A stretch of DNA of 24,824 nucleotides from a virus. The notes under the pieces were generated by a model. The model was not told the DNA's origin. It saw only the letters and a list, made by a program, of their open reading frames with translations, and made no database searches. The stretch lies in IMG/VR virus record IMGVR_UViG_3300037421_000067, positions 1-24,824 of that record. The stretch is one strand, 5' to 3'. The first letter of the stretch is position 1; every line of letters begins with the position of its first letter. Shown here in pieces: positions 6,921 through 12,754 of this stretch. The position numbers were made by a program, and so were the translations under genes.

Positions 6921-7927
6921 TGGAGGAAAGAGCGAAGCTCCTCCCCTGATAAATGGTCAGGCTGTTGTCCGTCGCCCAACATCACGGCTGTTACGAATTG
7001 TTGTTTAGCAATCTTCGCCGCGATCACGTCCGTCGCCTCGCGCCCGGCCTTATCCCCGTCCAACATGAGAACGACGCTCCTGAAGCGTTTTAAGAGCAAC
7101 AGTTGCGCCTCTGAGATAGTGCTTCCCATGAGTCCGACAGTGTTTTGGAATCCCCCTTGCCATAGGTGCATGACGGAGAAGAATCCCTCAACACAGATCG
7201 CCGTATCATCCATCACCCGATGGACGTTGTAGAGTTCAAGCGTTTTCAAGAATCCGGGCGGGAAGTGATATTTTTCTTCCGCGCCGGCATCCAGTGACCG
7301 CCCGACATACGCAACGAGAAACCCCGCCGCATTATGAACCGGGATGACGATTCGGTACGGGTCTTTGATGACCGACGAGCGGCCACCGAAGTACCCAATC
7401 CCAAACTCCTCAGCAGTCGTGATGCGGATGCCACGCCCCCGGAGATACTCATGCGTCGAGTCAAGGTCTTTGAACCCAGCGAATGAGAGAGGCTTGTTAA
7501 CCATAGGTTCAGCGGTTAACGTCTTGCTTTCTTTTGGCAGTTCAGTAGAGTCAGGAGGTATCACGACGGCAACGCTCTCTTTGGGTTTCGTCCCATTCGA
7601 GGCCGTTGCCTTTTTTGATTCGTTCAGTCCATACCAGTCAACCAGCTTTTGCGCCGCCTGTAGCATGGAGCATTTTTCAAGAACTTGCACGAGGTTGATG
7701 ACATCGCCGCCCTTCTTATTCCCCTTGTTCATCCGGCAGGAGTCGGAGTGACAGAGCCAGAAGTTTTGGGGAACGTTGACGCCGAACGATGTCCTGCTGT
7801 CTTTCGATTCGTGTGTAGGGAGGGGGCATTTGGCATAGTGCCAGTCGCCCCGCCCCTTCAGTGTTACGCCGTACCGCTTGAGAACTTCAAGGATGCTTGC
7901 TTTCTTGATCTGCTCGAAGTCCAACAC
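6905..7927 (-). CDS. DnaG-like DNA primase (CHC2 zinc finger + Toprim)
   Basis: This 340-residue protein would make RNA primers for element replication. The N-terminus carries a CHC2-type zinc finger with C34, H39, C59 and C64 (KCPLPTHES, then WLCHSDSC). A linker (about 105-145) follows, then a region like the DnaG catalytic core (RIVIPVHNAAGFLVAYVGRS). The Toprim domain has CVEGFFSV with the catalytic E247 and VLMLDGDKAG with D290 and D292. There is no helicase domain, and it is shorter than cellular DnaG (about 600 residues), as is usual for phage and plasmid primases. It starts at GTG (7927), two bases after the stop of the upstream small gene, in a two-gene leftward operon. No replicative helicase is visible in the window. 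Confidence 0.88.
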   Translation of the reverse strand: MLDFEQIKKASILEVLKRYGVTLKGRGDWHYAKCPLPTHESKDSRTSFGVNVPQNFWLCHSDSCRMNKGNKKGGDVINLVQVLEKCSMLQAAQKLVDWYGLNESKKATASNGTKPKESVAVVIPPDSTELPKESKTLTAEPMVNKPLSFAGFKDLDSTHEYLRGRGIRITTAEEFGIGYFGGRSSVIKDPYRIVIPVHNAAGFLVAYVGRSLDAGAEEKYHFPPGFLKTLELYNVHRVMDDTAICVEGFFSVMHLWQGGFQNTVGLMGSTISEAQLLLLKRFRSVVLMLDGDKAGREATDVIAAKIAKQQFVTAVMLGDGQQPDHLSGEELRSFLHPILG

Positions 7928-7929
7928 GG

Positions 7930-8166
7930 CTATTTCCGTTTCTTCTTGTCATCGAACATCGGCGGCGGCTCCTGTTCTTTCTCTTTGCGCGGGCAAAGAA
8001 CGAAATTGACGCCGGGACAAGTAGCGATGCGGAACGTAATCATCCCGTCCTCTCCCTGCCATCCTTCGCCAATCGTGTACCAGTGAGTCCGTTCCTCTCC
8101 TTGCGCTTCATAATTGCGCGGGACCGTAACGTTAAAGTCGGGCTTGCGCCCGTTTCCATTTGCCAT
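7930..8166 (-). CDS. small protein co-transcribed with primase
   Basis: This 78-residue protein starts MANGNGRKPDFNVTVPRN. A short globular beta-rich region (THWYTIGEGWQGEDGMITFR, then IATCPGVNFVLCPRK) leads to a lysine-rich tail (DDKKKRK). I prefer the ATG at 8166; an in-frame TTG at 8172 would add two residues. It ends two bases before the primase GTG, so coupling with replication is likely. An AAGGA lies in the loop of a 7-bp hairpin at 8171-8195 just upstream. Small single-sheet proteins of this kind occur beside phage replication genes, but I cannot name the family. Confidence 0.7.
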   Translation of the reverse strand: MANGNGRKPDFNVTVPRNYEAQGEERTHWYTIGEGWQGEDGMITFRIATCPGVNFVLCPRKEKEQEPPPMFDDKKKRK

Positions 8167-8170
8167 AGAC

Positions 8171-8195
8171 AAAGCTGTCCTTTCAAGTCAGCTTT
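8171..8195 (-). promoter_or_regulatory. leader hairpin holding the ribosome-binding region
   Basis: In the leftward mRNA the arms aaagctg (8195-8189) and cagcttt (8177-8171) form a perfect 7-bp stem. The loop carries AAAGGA, the only Shine-Dalgarno-like sequence near the ATG at 8166. It could tune translation of the primase operon; this is inference. Confidence 0.35.
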
Positions 8196-8222
8196 AATCA
8201 GCATAGGAAATACGCGGTTTTT

Positions 8223-8248
8223 AGCTAGATTGAGTTATCCACAGCTAG
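8223..8248 (+). promoter_or_regulatory. perfect DnaA-box match between direct repeats
   Basis: TTATCCACA at 8235-8243 matches the bacterial DnaA-box consensus exactly. It is framed by two copies of AGCTAG (8223-8228 and 8243-8248). It lies between the leftward primase operon and the rightward RNA promoter, a sensible place for replication or transcription control. A single box is not enough to call an origin. Confidence 0.4.
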
Positions 8249-8251
8249 CCG

Positions 8252-8279
8252 TTGACACGGCAAGCCGTTGCGCTATTGT
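8252..8279 (+). promoter_or_regulatory. sigma70-type promoter for the structured RNA
   Basis: The -35 is a perfect TTGACA (8252-8257). A 16-bp spacer leads to the -10 TATTGT (8274-8279, 4/6). The expected start, about seven bases further on, is at 8286-8287, exactly where the 5' arm of the RNA closing stem begins. A small palindrome (cggcaagccg, 8259-8268) sits in the spacer and may bind a regulator. Confidence 0.6.
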
Positions 8280-8285
8280 GAATGT

Positions 8286-8456
8286 AGTGGTTTGTTGATG
8301 GGGGCGCGATGTAACGGCTACTTCAGGTGAGCGTGACGCGATACTCGCTCTACGCAGACGGCAGAAATGTCGTACAGGCAAGCCCGCAAGGGTGAACGCC
8401 TTGAAACGGAGAACAGCCCTGATATGCCTTCGTGCTCCGCCATCAACAAACCACAC
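8286..8456 (+). ncRNA. probable structured non-coding RNA, ~170 nt
   Basis: A perfect 15-bp pairing joins 8287-8301 with 8440-8454, so the ends of the RNA are held together. Adjacent pairings include cggag/ctccg (8407-8411 with 8435-8439), gagcg/cgctc (8329-8333 with 8346-8350) and tacg/cgta (8351-8354 with 8371-8374). There is also a hairpin aggc/gcct (8376-8379 with 8398-8401) that encloses ccc-GCAA-ggg (8383-8392), a GNRA tetraloop that exists only on the + strand. A good promoter begins transcription at the 5' arm. No convincing reading frame fits the stretch. I could not match it to a named class: it has the overall closed shape of 6S-like or phage-encoded structured RNAs, but the interior is more branched than 6S. 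No T-tract terminator follows. Confidence 0.55.
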
Positions 8457-8463
8457 TAAATCT

Positions 8464-8589
8464 ATGAAGTCACAAATCTGTGGTAAAGCATGGTGTCGGC
8501 ACTCCGAAAAGCATCACTCCAAAGATGGTAGACAAATATGCCTCAATAAAGGGTGTCCATGCCTTGGCTTCTCAAAAAGAAAACAATGA
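8464..8589 (+). CDS. tiny cysteine-rich, zinc-finger-like protein
   Basis: This 41-residue protein (MKSQICGKAWCRHSEKHHSK and so on) has five cysteines (C6, C11, C27, C32, C34) and several histidines, arranged like a small metal-binding fold. It begins just after the RNA element and ends in an ATGA overlap with the next membrane protein gene, which supports translation. An in-frame ATG at 8392 lies inside the RNA and is not preferred. The function is unknown; small zinc proteins of phages often bind nucleic acid or host proteins. Confidence 0.55.
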   Translation: MKSQICGKAWCRHSEKHHSKDGRQICLNKGCPCLGFSKRKQ

Positions 8590-8738
8590 ACAAAAGAACT
8601 GTCGGCTTCGTATTGGTCTCTATTCCATTTCTCTCACTCGCAGTTCTTTTTGTTACCCTTTGGGGATGGTTACCCACCCTCTTCATTTTCTTGGTGCCAA
8701 TCGGTTTCGCAACCGGCATGGATTTATTGAATAATTAA
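8586..8738 (+). CDS. small two-helix membrane protein
   Basis: This 50-residue protein begins MNKRTVGFVLVSIPFLSLAV and consists of two closely spaced hydrophobic helices (about residues 6-24 and 27-45) with a WGW turn between them. It starts in an ATGA overlap with the preceding cysteine-rich gene. Small early membrane proteins in phages include superinfection-exclusion and holin-like factors; nothing in the sequence decides between them. Confidence 0.6.
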   Translation: MNKRTVGFVLVSIPFLSLAVLFVTLWGWLPTLFIFLVPIGFATGMDLLNN

Positions 8739-8744
8739 CGCCCC

Positions 8745-8864
8745 ATGGATCACAAAGAACTTGCCCGATTAGGAGGCAAAGCAGTCCTCAAGAAATATGG
8801 CCGGAGCTATTTCAAAAAGCTCCGCGCTCGCCGAAACAAAAAGGTCGAAAAATCAAAGCAATAA
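8745..8864 (+). CDS. tiny basic 'ARLGGKAVLKKYG' protein
   Basis: This 39-residue protein reads MDHKELARLGGKAVLKKYGR followed by a lysine/arginine tail. The pattern 'ARLGG.AVLKKYG..YFK' is one I associate with tiny conserved proteins of Candidate Phyla Radiation genomes and their elements. That association is from memory and needs a search. It is very basic, probably one helix-turn-helix pair, and might bind nucleic acid or ribosomes. It is followed four bases later by the next start, so it belongs to the same rightward gene string. Confidence 0.65.
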   Translation: MDHKELARLGGKAVLKKYGRSYFKKLRARRNKKVEKSKQ

Positions 8865-8868
8865 ATCC

Positions 8869-9054
8869 ATGAACAAAAAAGAACTCATCCAGGGCCAATG
8901 CGAGAATTGCGGAGCAGAGTACCGATTCCCAGCCGACCTCACCAACATCAACGCGATAACTTGTCCCGATTGCGGCAAGTACACCGAAAACTGGGATACG
9001 GTCAACGGCTCGCAGATGGCTCCGTCAATCATTGTTATTCACAACAATGCTTAA
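8869..9054 (+). CDS. small zinc-ribbon protein
   Basis: This 61-residue protein has two CxxC knuckles, CENC (C11, C14) and CPDC (C32, C35), the layout of a single zinc ribbon. The segment between them, GAEYRFPADLTNINAIT, resembles the strands of common bacterial zinc-ribbon domains. The ATG at 8869 is chosen because it follows the previous stop by four bases; longer frames would overlap that gene. The 3' end overlaps the next start by eight bases. A nucleic-acid or protein-binding role is likely; the target is unknown. Confidence 0.68.
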   Translation: MNKKELIQGQCENCGAEYRFPADLTNINAITCPDCGKYTENWDTVNGSQMAPSIIVIHNNA

Positions 9055-9193
9055 CGAATCTCTCTTGTGGCGCATGACACTCTCTCCCACCGGAAGGATT
9101 GTCAAAGAGGAAACATTCTTCGGCGCACTCCTCAAGTTCGCGGCAATCGCTACCCTCGGAATGCTCCTCGCAATCGGTATCCTCGCTTTATAA
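9047..9193 (+). CDS. small single-pass membrane protein
   Basis: This 48-residue protein starts at ATG 9047, overlapping the zinc-ribbon stop as ATGCTTAA. The same eight bases join the portal gene to the gene after it. An N-terminal soluble part (MLNESLLWRMTLSPTGRIVK) is followed by one hydrophobic helix at the C-terminus (about 27-48: LLKFAAIATLGMLLAIGILAL). This is a tail-anchored layout. The function is unknown. Confidence 0.55.
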   Translation: MLNESLLWRMTLSPTGRIVKEETFFGALLKFAAIATLGMLLAIGILAL

Positions 9194-9250
9194 CTTGTGC
9201 GGAAGTTCGCCCCGTCAGCGCGGACAATTCGAAACCTAAAAATCCAACCC

Positions 9251-9460
9251 ATGAAAATCTATCGCGTTCAGATCAGCGGAGACCGCTACCCCACCGATTA
9301 CACCGTCCAAGCGTCATCGTGGGGAACCGCAATCAGCCGCGCAGTCCGCGAGTGGCAGAAGAAGTTTAAAGGAAGCCGGACGACCGAACTCAAAATCAAA
9401 GCGTTCAAATCTGGCGAGCTTCTCAAGACGGACGAAAAAAACCAACCAGTCGAACAGTAA
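9251..9460 (+). CDS. small hypothetical protein, beta-alpha-beta type
   Basis: This 69-residue protein reads MKIYRVQISGDRYPTDYTVQ, then an alpha segment (SWGTAISRAVREWQKKFKG) and another strand (TTELKIKAFKSG), ending in a charged tail. The pattern of strand, strand, helix, strand is common in small phage proteins with a compact fold. The ATG at 9251 is preferred over an upstream GTG because the extension looks non-coding. It is followed by a long hairpin. The family is not recognised. Confidence 0.62.
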   Translation: MKIYRVQISGDRYPTDYTVQASSWGTAISRAVREWQKKFKGSRTTELKIKAFKSGELLKTDEKNQPVEQ

Positions 9461-9467
9461 GACTTGC

Positions 9468-9510
9468 ATTCGCCTGAAGGTCAAGACGCAAGCCTTCCCT
9501 TCAGGCGAAT
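9468..9510. repeat. 12-bp perfect inverted repeat
   Basis: attcgcctgaag (9468-9479) pairs exactly with cttcaggcgaat (9499-9510) across a 19-nt loop. An alternative inner stem is gaagg/ccttc (9476-9480 with 9493-9497). No T-tract follows on either strand. It lies between two small genes and may be a processing or regulatory hairpin. Confidence 0.6.
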
Positions 9511-9535
9511 AACACAAACCCAAATCATCACATCA

Positions 9536-9733
9536 ATGAAAGCATCAGAAAGAATCATCAACGCAGTAATCGGAACCCCACCCCCTCACCCGCTCTCAAA
9601 ATCAAAGTGCCCCTTCTGCCCCGCTTGGGTCATGCGGAAGGACATGGAGAAACACTTGTGGACCGAGCACCAGGACGAGGGCGACCGGACCGCGAACGAC
9701 TACGATCACGAAGAAACAAACCAAAACCACTAA
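9536..9733 (+). CDS. small C2H2 zinc-finger protein
   Basis: This 65-residue protein contains CPFC-x11-H-LWTE-H, that is C-x2-C-x11-H-x4-H at about residues 25-44, a single classical-type zinc finger. An acidic, histidine-bearing tail (YDHEETNQNH) follows. It stops two bases before the ERF gene start, so it is probably co-translated with the recombination genes. The ATG at 9536 follows the hairpin; longer frames would run through the hairpin. It may bind DNA or modulate its neighbours, which is inference. Confidence 0.62.
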   Translation: MKASERIINAVIGTPPPHPLSKSKCPFCPAWVMRKDMEKHLWTEHQDEGDRTANDYDHEETNQNH

Positions 9734-9735
9734 CC

Positions 9736-10281
9736 ATGAACATCTACGAAAAATTGGCCCAAGCTCGCCAAGTCATCCGCGACACGAACGCAAAACGAGC
9801 CGGCCACAACGACTACAGCAAATACGATTACTTCACACCGGAACAGGTTGAAGCCCTCGTAGCAGAAGCGTGCGAGCAGACAAAGACGATCTGCCTCACA
9901 TCCCTTAAGCAAGACCAGTTCGGCTTCTACCAAGAACTGCGCTTCGTTGACCTGGAATCAAAGGAATCCGATGTGTTTGCCAACACGAATGAACGCGGAT
10001 GTCTTACCTTCGAGCTTCGCACAGAGAAACCAACCATCAAGGCAACGAACGAAACACAACAGATGGGCGGAATGGATACCTATTCAGAGCGGTACATCAA
10101 GATGAAGGTCTTCCAGATTAAGGACAACAATCTTGATTTTGATGCTGGCGATAATAGAAAAGCTCCGCCCCCGCGTTCTGCCGCCCCCTATCCCGGAAGA
10201 CACCCCGCCGCCGAACCGAAGCACCGCGATGTGGGTAAAGACTCTGCCGAGCACGATATGGGAGGACTCGAAGACCTCTAA
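9736..10281 (+). CDS. erf: ERF-family single-strand annealing protein
   Basis: This 181-residue protein resembles the ERF superfamily of phage annealing proteins (P22 Erf type). The N-terminal signature is KLAQARQVIRDTNAKRAGHN followed by DYSKYDYFTPEQV, matching the usual 'K.g.N...kY.Y' segment. The later block QQMGGMDTYSERYIKMKVFQ corresponds to the family's 'Q..Gs..TYa.RY' motif at about residues 115-134. The C-terminal 45 residues are proline-rich and disordered. ERF proteins pair complementary single strands in RecA-independent recombination and usually work with an SSB, which is the next gene 34 bp downstream. The gene symbol is given by family resemblance. Confidence 0.75.
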   Translation: MNIYEKLAQARQVIRDTNAKRAGHNDYSKYDYFTPEQVEALVAEACEQTKTICLTSLKQDQFGFYQELRFVDLESKESDVFANTNERGCLTFELRTEKPTIKATNETQQMGGMDTYSERYIKMKVFQIKDNNLDFDAGDNRKAPPPRSAAPYPGRHPAAEPKHRDVGKDSAEHDMGGLEDL

Positions 10282-10315
10282 AACTCCGAACAGAAAAAAC
10301 TAACCAAGCAATCAA

Positions 10316-10753
10316 ATGAATTTCAACAAAGCAATCATCCTCGGAAATGTGACCGCGACTCCCGAGCTACGGACCACAAAAAGCGGACAGCCGGTCACAC
10401 GGCTCGGCATAGCCACGAACCGAAAATGGACGGACAAATCGGGAACCAAGCAAGAAGAGGTAGAGTTTCACAACGTCATCGTCTGGGGCAAACAAGCGGA
10501 AATAGCGAGTCAGTACATCGTAAAAGGCTCTCTCGTCCTCGTAGAGGGCAGACTCAAAACGCGGGAATGGACGGATAAGGACGGAGCGCCGCGCAGGGCA
10601 ACCGAGATCATCTGTGAGAACTTCCAGCTAGGCCCGAAGCCGGAGTCAAGGACGACCGCACCAGCAACAAAACCCGCACCGTCCAAATTAGAAAGGCCGC
10701 TCCATGTCCGACCGGAAGACGCGCCGGAACTCTTCCCCGAAGAAGAAGGATAA
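10316..10753 (+). CDS. ssb: single-stranded DNA-binding protein
   Basis: This 145-residue protein has a standard bacterial-type OB fold at residues 1-105: MNFNKAIILGNVTATPELR, then EEVEFHNVIVWGKQAEIA and GSLVLVEGRLKTREW. It coats single-stranded DNA during replication and annealing. The linker (about 106-130) is proline- and alanine-rich. The tail ends PELFPEEEG; it is acidic but lacks the usual DDDIPF-like tip that recruits host repair proteins, keeping only an LF pair. It sits just after the ERF gene, a common phage arrangement, and is followed by a structured leader. Confidence 0.92.
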   Translation: MNFNKAIILGNVTATPELRTTKSGQPVTRLGIATNRKWTDKSGTKQEEVEFHNVIVWGKQAEIASQYIVKGSLVLVEGRLKTREWTDKDGAPRRATEIICENFQLGPKPESRTTAPATKPAPSKLERPLHVRPEDAPELFPEEEG

Positions 10754-10760
10754 CCAAACA

Positions 10761-10831
10761 AGGGACACCGCGAAAATAAGCGCGGGGCAATATCGCGGAG
10801 GGTTACAACTGCAACCTTTCATGGTGTCCCT
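10761..10831 (+). promoter_or_regulatory. folded RNA element before the accessory operon
   Basis: A perfect 9-bp stem agggacacc/ggtgtccct (10761-10769 with 10823-10831) encloses ccgcg/cgcgg (10768-10785) and ggtt/aacc, with longer partial pairing (10801-10816). Together these look like a three-way junction. It ends about 20 nt before the start of the long accessory operon. It could be a leader that controls that operon, or a processing site; no known riboswitch class is recognised. Confidence 0.4.
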
Positions 10832-10851
10832 CCCCGAAAAACAAAACCTCC

Positions 10852-11133
10852 ATGAAACAATCACAAGCAGACCGGCTCTATAACCTTCTCAGCGATTTTC
10901 AGCCCCATCGCACCGATGAGATCGTGGAGAAAGTCTACGGCCCCGGACTTTCCCTCTCCCGCGTAGGTGCTCGCGTCTACGACGTAAGGCACAAACGCAA
11001 ACTCGAAATCAAGGGCTGGCACGACCCGCACAATCCGAAACTTTACTGGTATCAGATAGTCCGGCCCGCGCCTGTCTTCCCTCCCGCATTCGCCCCAACA
11101 AAAGAACTCCAAACACAGCCGACACTCCTATGA
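10852..11133 (+). CDS. winged-helix DNA-binding protein
   Basis: This 93-residue protein has a winged-helix N-terminal domain: SQADRLYNLLSDFQPHRTDE, then IVEKVYG, the recognition-helix region LSRVGARVYDVRHKRKLEI and a final strand (KLYWYQIV). A short proline-rich tail follows. Such domains in phages serve as regulators or as parts of replication proteins. It is first in a chain of genes joined by ATGA overlaps and follows a folded leader, so it may regulate this operon. The family name is not certain. Confidence 0.68.
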   Translation: MKQSQADRLYNLLSDFQPHRTDEIVEKVYGPGLSLSRVGARVYDVRHKRKLEIKGWHDPHNPKLYWYQIVRPAPVFPPAFAPTKELQTQPTLL

Positions 11134-11447
11134 CTCCCAACGAAACCGGATTTAAAACCATCCTCAACATCCTGCTCGGCTCCGGCGAAATGCCGACGCC
11201 GAACGAGATCGCCCAGGCAAAGGAGTTCTTCTATCAGTTTTGCGCGGCACAAGAGAGAGAAAAAATTGATAAAACCATAAGCGCCTCTTACTCCGAGTTA
11301 AAGAAAAATTACGAACAAGGGAGAGAGGATGCGATTGATGAGTGTGTGGCAAGAGTAAAACAGTATGGCAGAGCGTATCAGTATGAACAAACTACGCAAG
11401 ACATTTTAGAAATCCTCATCGCCCTAAAAAATCTAAAGAACCAATGA
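11130..11447 (+). CDS. helical hypothetical protein
   Basis: This 105-residue protein starts in an ATGA overlap with the winged-helix gene. It is mostly helical, with an N-terminal part (TGFKTILNILLGSGEMPTPN) and a charged coiled-coil-like centre (EREKIDKTISASYSELKKNY), and it ends in a hydrophobic helix (ILEILIALKNLKNQ). The second half of the gene is more A/T-rich than the first, which may mean its parts have different histories. The function is unknown. Confidence 0.62.
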   Translation: MTPNETGFKTILNILLGSGEMPTPNEIAQAKEFFYQFCAAQEREKIDKTISASYSELKKNYEQGREDAIDECVARVKQYGRAYQYEQTTQDILEILIALKNLKNQ

Positions 11448-11797
11448 AAAAACTCGCATCAGCACAACACGCAATCAAACAGGCGATTGAGGGAGGATAT
11501 GATGTTCGATGGAACCCAGCTTGGTTAAATGTAGAGAAAATAGATTCCCAAGGTAATGTGACTCCACTGAAAAATGATCAAGTATTTACCGATCCTCTTT
11601 TTTGGCAAGCATTAGGGAAGGCGAGAGGATGGGAACTTCATACTTGTACCGATTGCAATAACCCTGATAGCAAATGCAATTGTAATGAAAAAGATTTTGA
11701 AGCCCTCCAAAATACTTGGAATGTCTGGGCGATGAGATGGTTCTATACTCGCCTCTCGAACGGCGATGAAGAAAAGTTCTGGCAATCACTCCCATGA
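11444..11797 (+). CDS. phage-type hypothetical with a cysteine cluster
   Basis: This 117-residue protein is coupled by ATGA to its neighbours on both sides. It begins MKKLASAQHAIKQAIEGGYD and contains PLFWQALGKARGW, a pattern I have seen in small phage proteins of unknown function. A cysteine cluster follows (TCTDCNNPDSKCNCNEKD), with four cysteines that could hold one metal ion, then a tryptophan-rich C-terminal helix (NTWNVWAMRWFYTRL). It is AT-rich relative to the late genes. The role is unknown. Confidence 0.65.
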   Translation: MKKLASAQHAIKQAIEGGYDVRWNPAWLNVEKIDSQGNVTPLKNDQVFTDPLFWQALGKARGWELHTCTDCNNPDSKCNCNEKDFEALQNTWNVWAMRWFYTRLSNGDEEKFWQSLP

Positions 11798-12477
11798 CCA
11801 AACTAGACCTCATAGAAAGCATCAGGGGGAAAGGATGTGAAATCTGCAAATGTACGGGATTTTATTGTCGCCAAGCGTGTTGCCCTTCTCATAAATGCAC
11901 CGATAAAAACTGCAAAGCATACGAGCGATTACACTCTACCCCCACCCCTCGCCCCAATGAAGGATGGGAGGAGAGATTTGAGGCATTTGTTCATAAACCT
12001 TCCTCATTTCTTTGTGTTAAGTGTGGCCTTAATTTCCCTGGATACTGCCGTTGTCATGAGCCAAAACCTGACATAAAGGACAGAACGAAAATCTTCATCT
12101 CCACCGAACTCGCTAAAAAGGATGAGGAAATAGCAAACTGGAAACTGGCAAAGGAAGAACTCCAAAAATCTCACGCCGCCGAGATAGCGAAGGCGAGGGA
12201 AGAGGGTATTGAAAGCCAAAAAAGGCACGATGAAGAAGTGATTGGGCAACTTATCGAAGCTCCTCTTACCATTGCTAAAACCGCCCGCCTCGATGAACGC
12301 TCTCGCTTCAAAGAAGAATTACGGGGGAAGATAGAGGATTTACGCCCGAATAAACCCTATCCGAACGCAAGCAACGGATACGCAAGAGATTTAGACCCAG
12401 AAGATAAAGCATATGACCAGGCCATTGCAGATGTTTTGAAGATCGTGCCCGAAACAAACCAAGAAGAACTGAAATGA
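11794..12477 (+). CDS. cysteine-rich N-terminus plus coiled-coil protein
   Basis: This 227-residue protein combines two cysteine-rich segments (GCEICKCTGFYCRQACCPSH at about 14-33 and LCVKCGLNFPGYCRCHEP at about 73-90) with a long charged coiled coil (about 106-155, LAKKDEEIANWKLAKEELQK). A helical tail follows. The cysteine patterns suggest two zinc sites. It starts and ends in ATGA overlaps. It could be an adaptor that joins a metal-binding head to an oligomerising stalk. I do not recognise it. Confidence 0.62.
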   Translation: MTKLDLIESIRGKGCEICKCTGFYCRQACCPSHKCTDKNCKAYERLHSTPTPRPNEGWEERFEAFVHKPSSFLCVKCGLNFPGYCRCHEPKPDIKDRTKIFISTELAKKDEEIANWKLAKEELQKSHAAEIAKAREEGIESQKRHDEEVIGQLIEAPLTIAKTARLDERSRFKEELRGKIEDLRPNKPYPNASNGYARDLDPEDKAYDQAIADVLKIVPETNQEELK

Positions 12478-12620
12478 AAGTAATACTCCAAAGTTTATTG
12501 GCTGTTTTCAGTATTTTGGCCGTAGCAATTGGAACAACGATAATGTACCTTGCGCTCGTAAAGTTTATTTATCCTTGCCAATTCGTATTACCCCACCAAA
12601 CAAACCATCAAGAGAAATGA
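12474..12620 (+). CDS. small single-pass membrane protein
   Basis: This 48-residue protein starts in an ATGA overlap and consists of one hydrophobic helix from about residue 3 to 34 (ILQSLLAVFSILAVAIGTTI and on) with a short polar tail. Its stop overlaps the next start (ATGA). The unbroken coupling on both sides is the best argument that it is translated. The function is unknown. Confidence 0.55.
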   Translation: MKVILQSLLAVFSILAVAIGTTIMYLALVKFIYPCQFVLPHQTNHQEK

Positions 12621-12754
12621 AAAGCAAACGTTCATGGGAATGCAAACATGGGAGACACGAGGATTGCGACGGAACTGTTTTGCGCGGATACGATGAGCCG
12701 CATGATAGCCAATGCCAGTGCGACTGCCATAAACCAAAAGACAAGGAGGAATGA
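12617..12754 (+). CDS. tiny cysteine/histidine-rich protein
   Basis: This 45-residue protein (MKSKRSWECKHGRHEDCDGT and so on) carries five cysteines and several histidines, including C-x3-H, H-x2-C and a C-x-C-x-C-x-H cluster (QCQCDCHK). It looks like a compact metal-binding peptide. It overlaps its neighbours at both ends through ATGA. A very strong AAGGAGGA lies at its 3' end and may help initiation of the next gene. The function is unknown. Confidence 0.55.
   Translation: MKSKRSWECKHGRHEDCDGTVLRGYDEPHDSQCQCDCHKPKDKEE

Noticed and set aside
8286-8456. MITE or insertion element bounded by the 15-bp inverted repeats
   Set aside because: No target-site duplication flanks the arms, and a promoter positioned to start at the arm favours an RNA gene.
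8392-8463. N-terminal extension of the tiny cysteine-rich protein
   Set aside because: It lies inside the paired 3' half of the RNA element, and the ATG at 8464 gives a compact cysteine-rich product.
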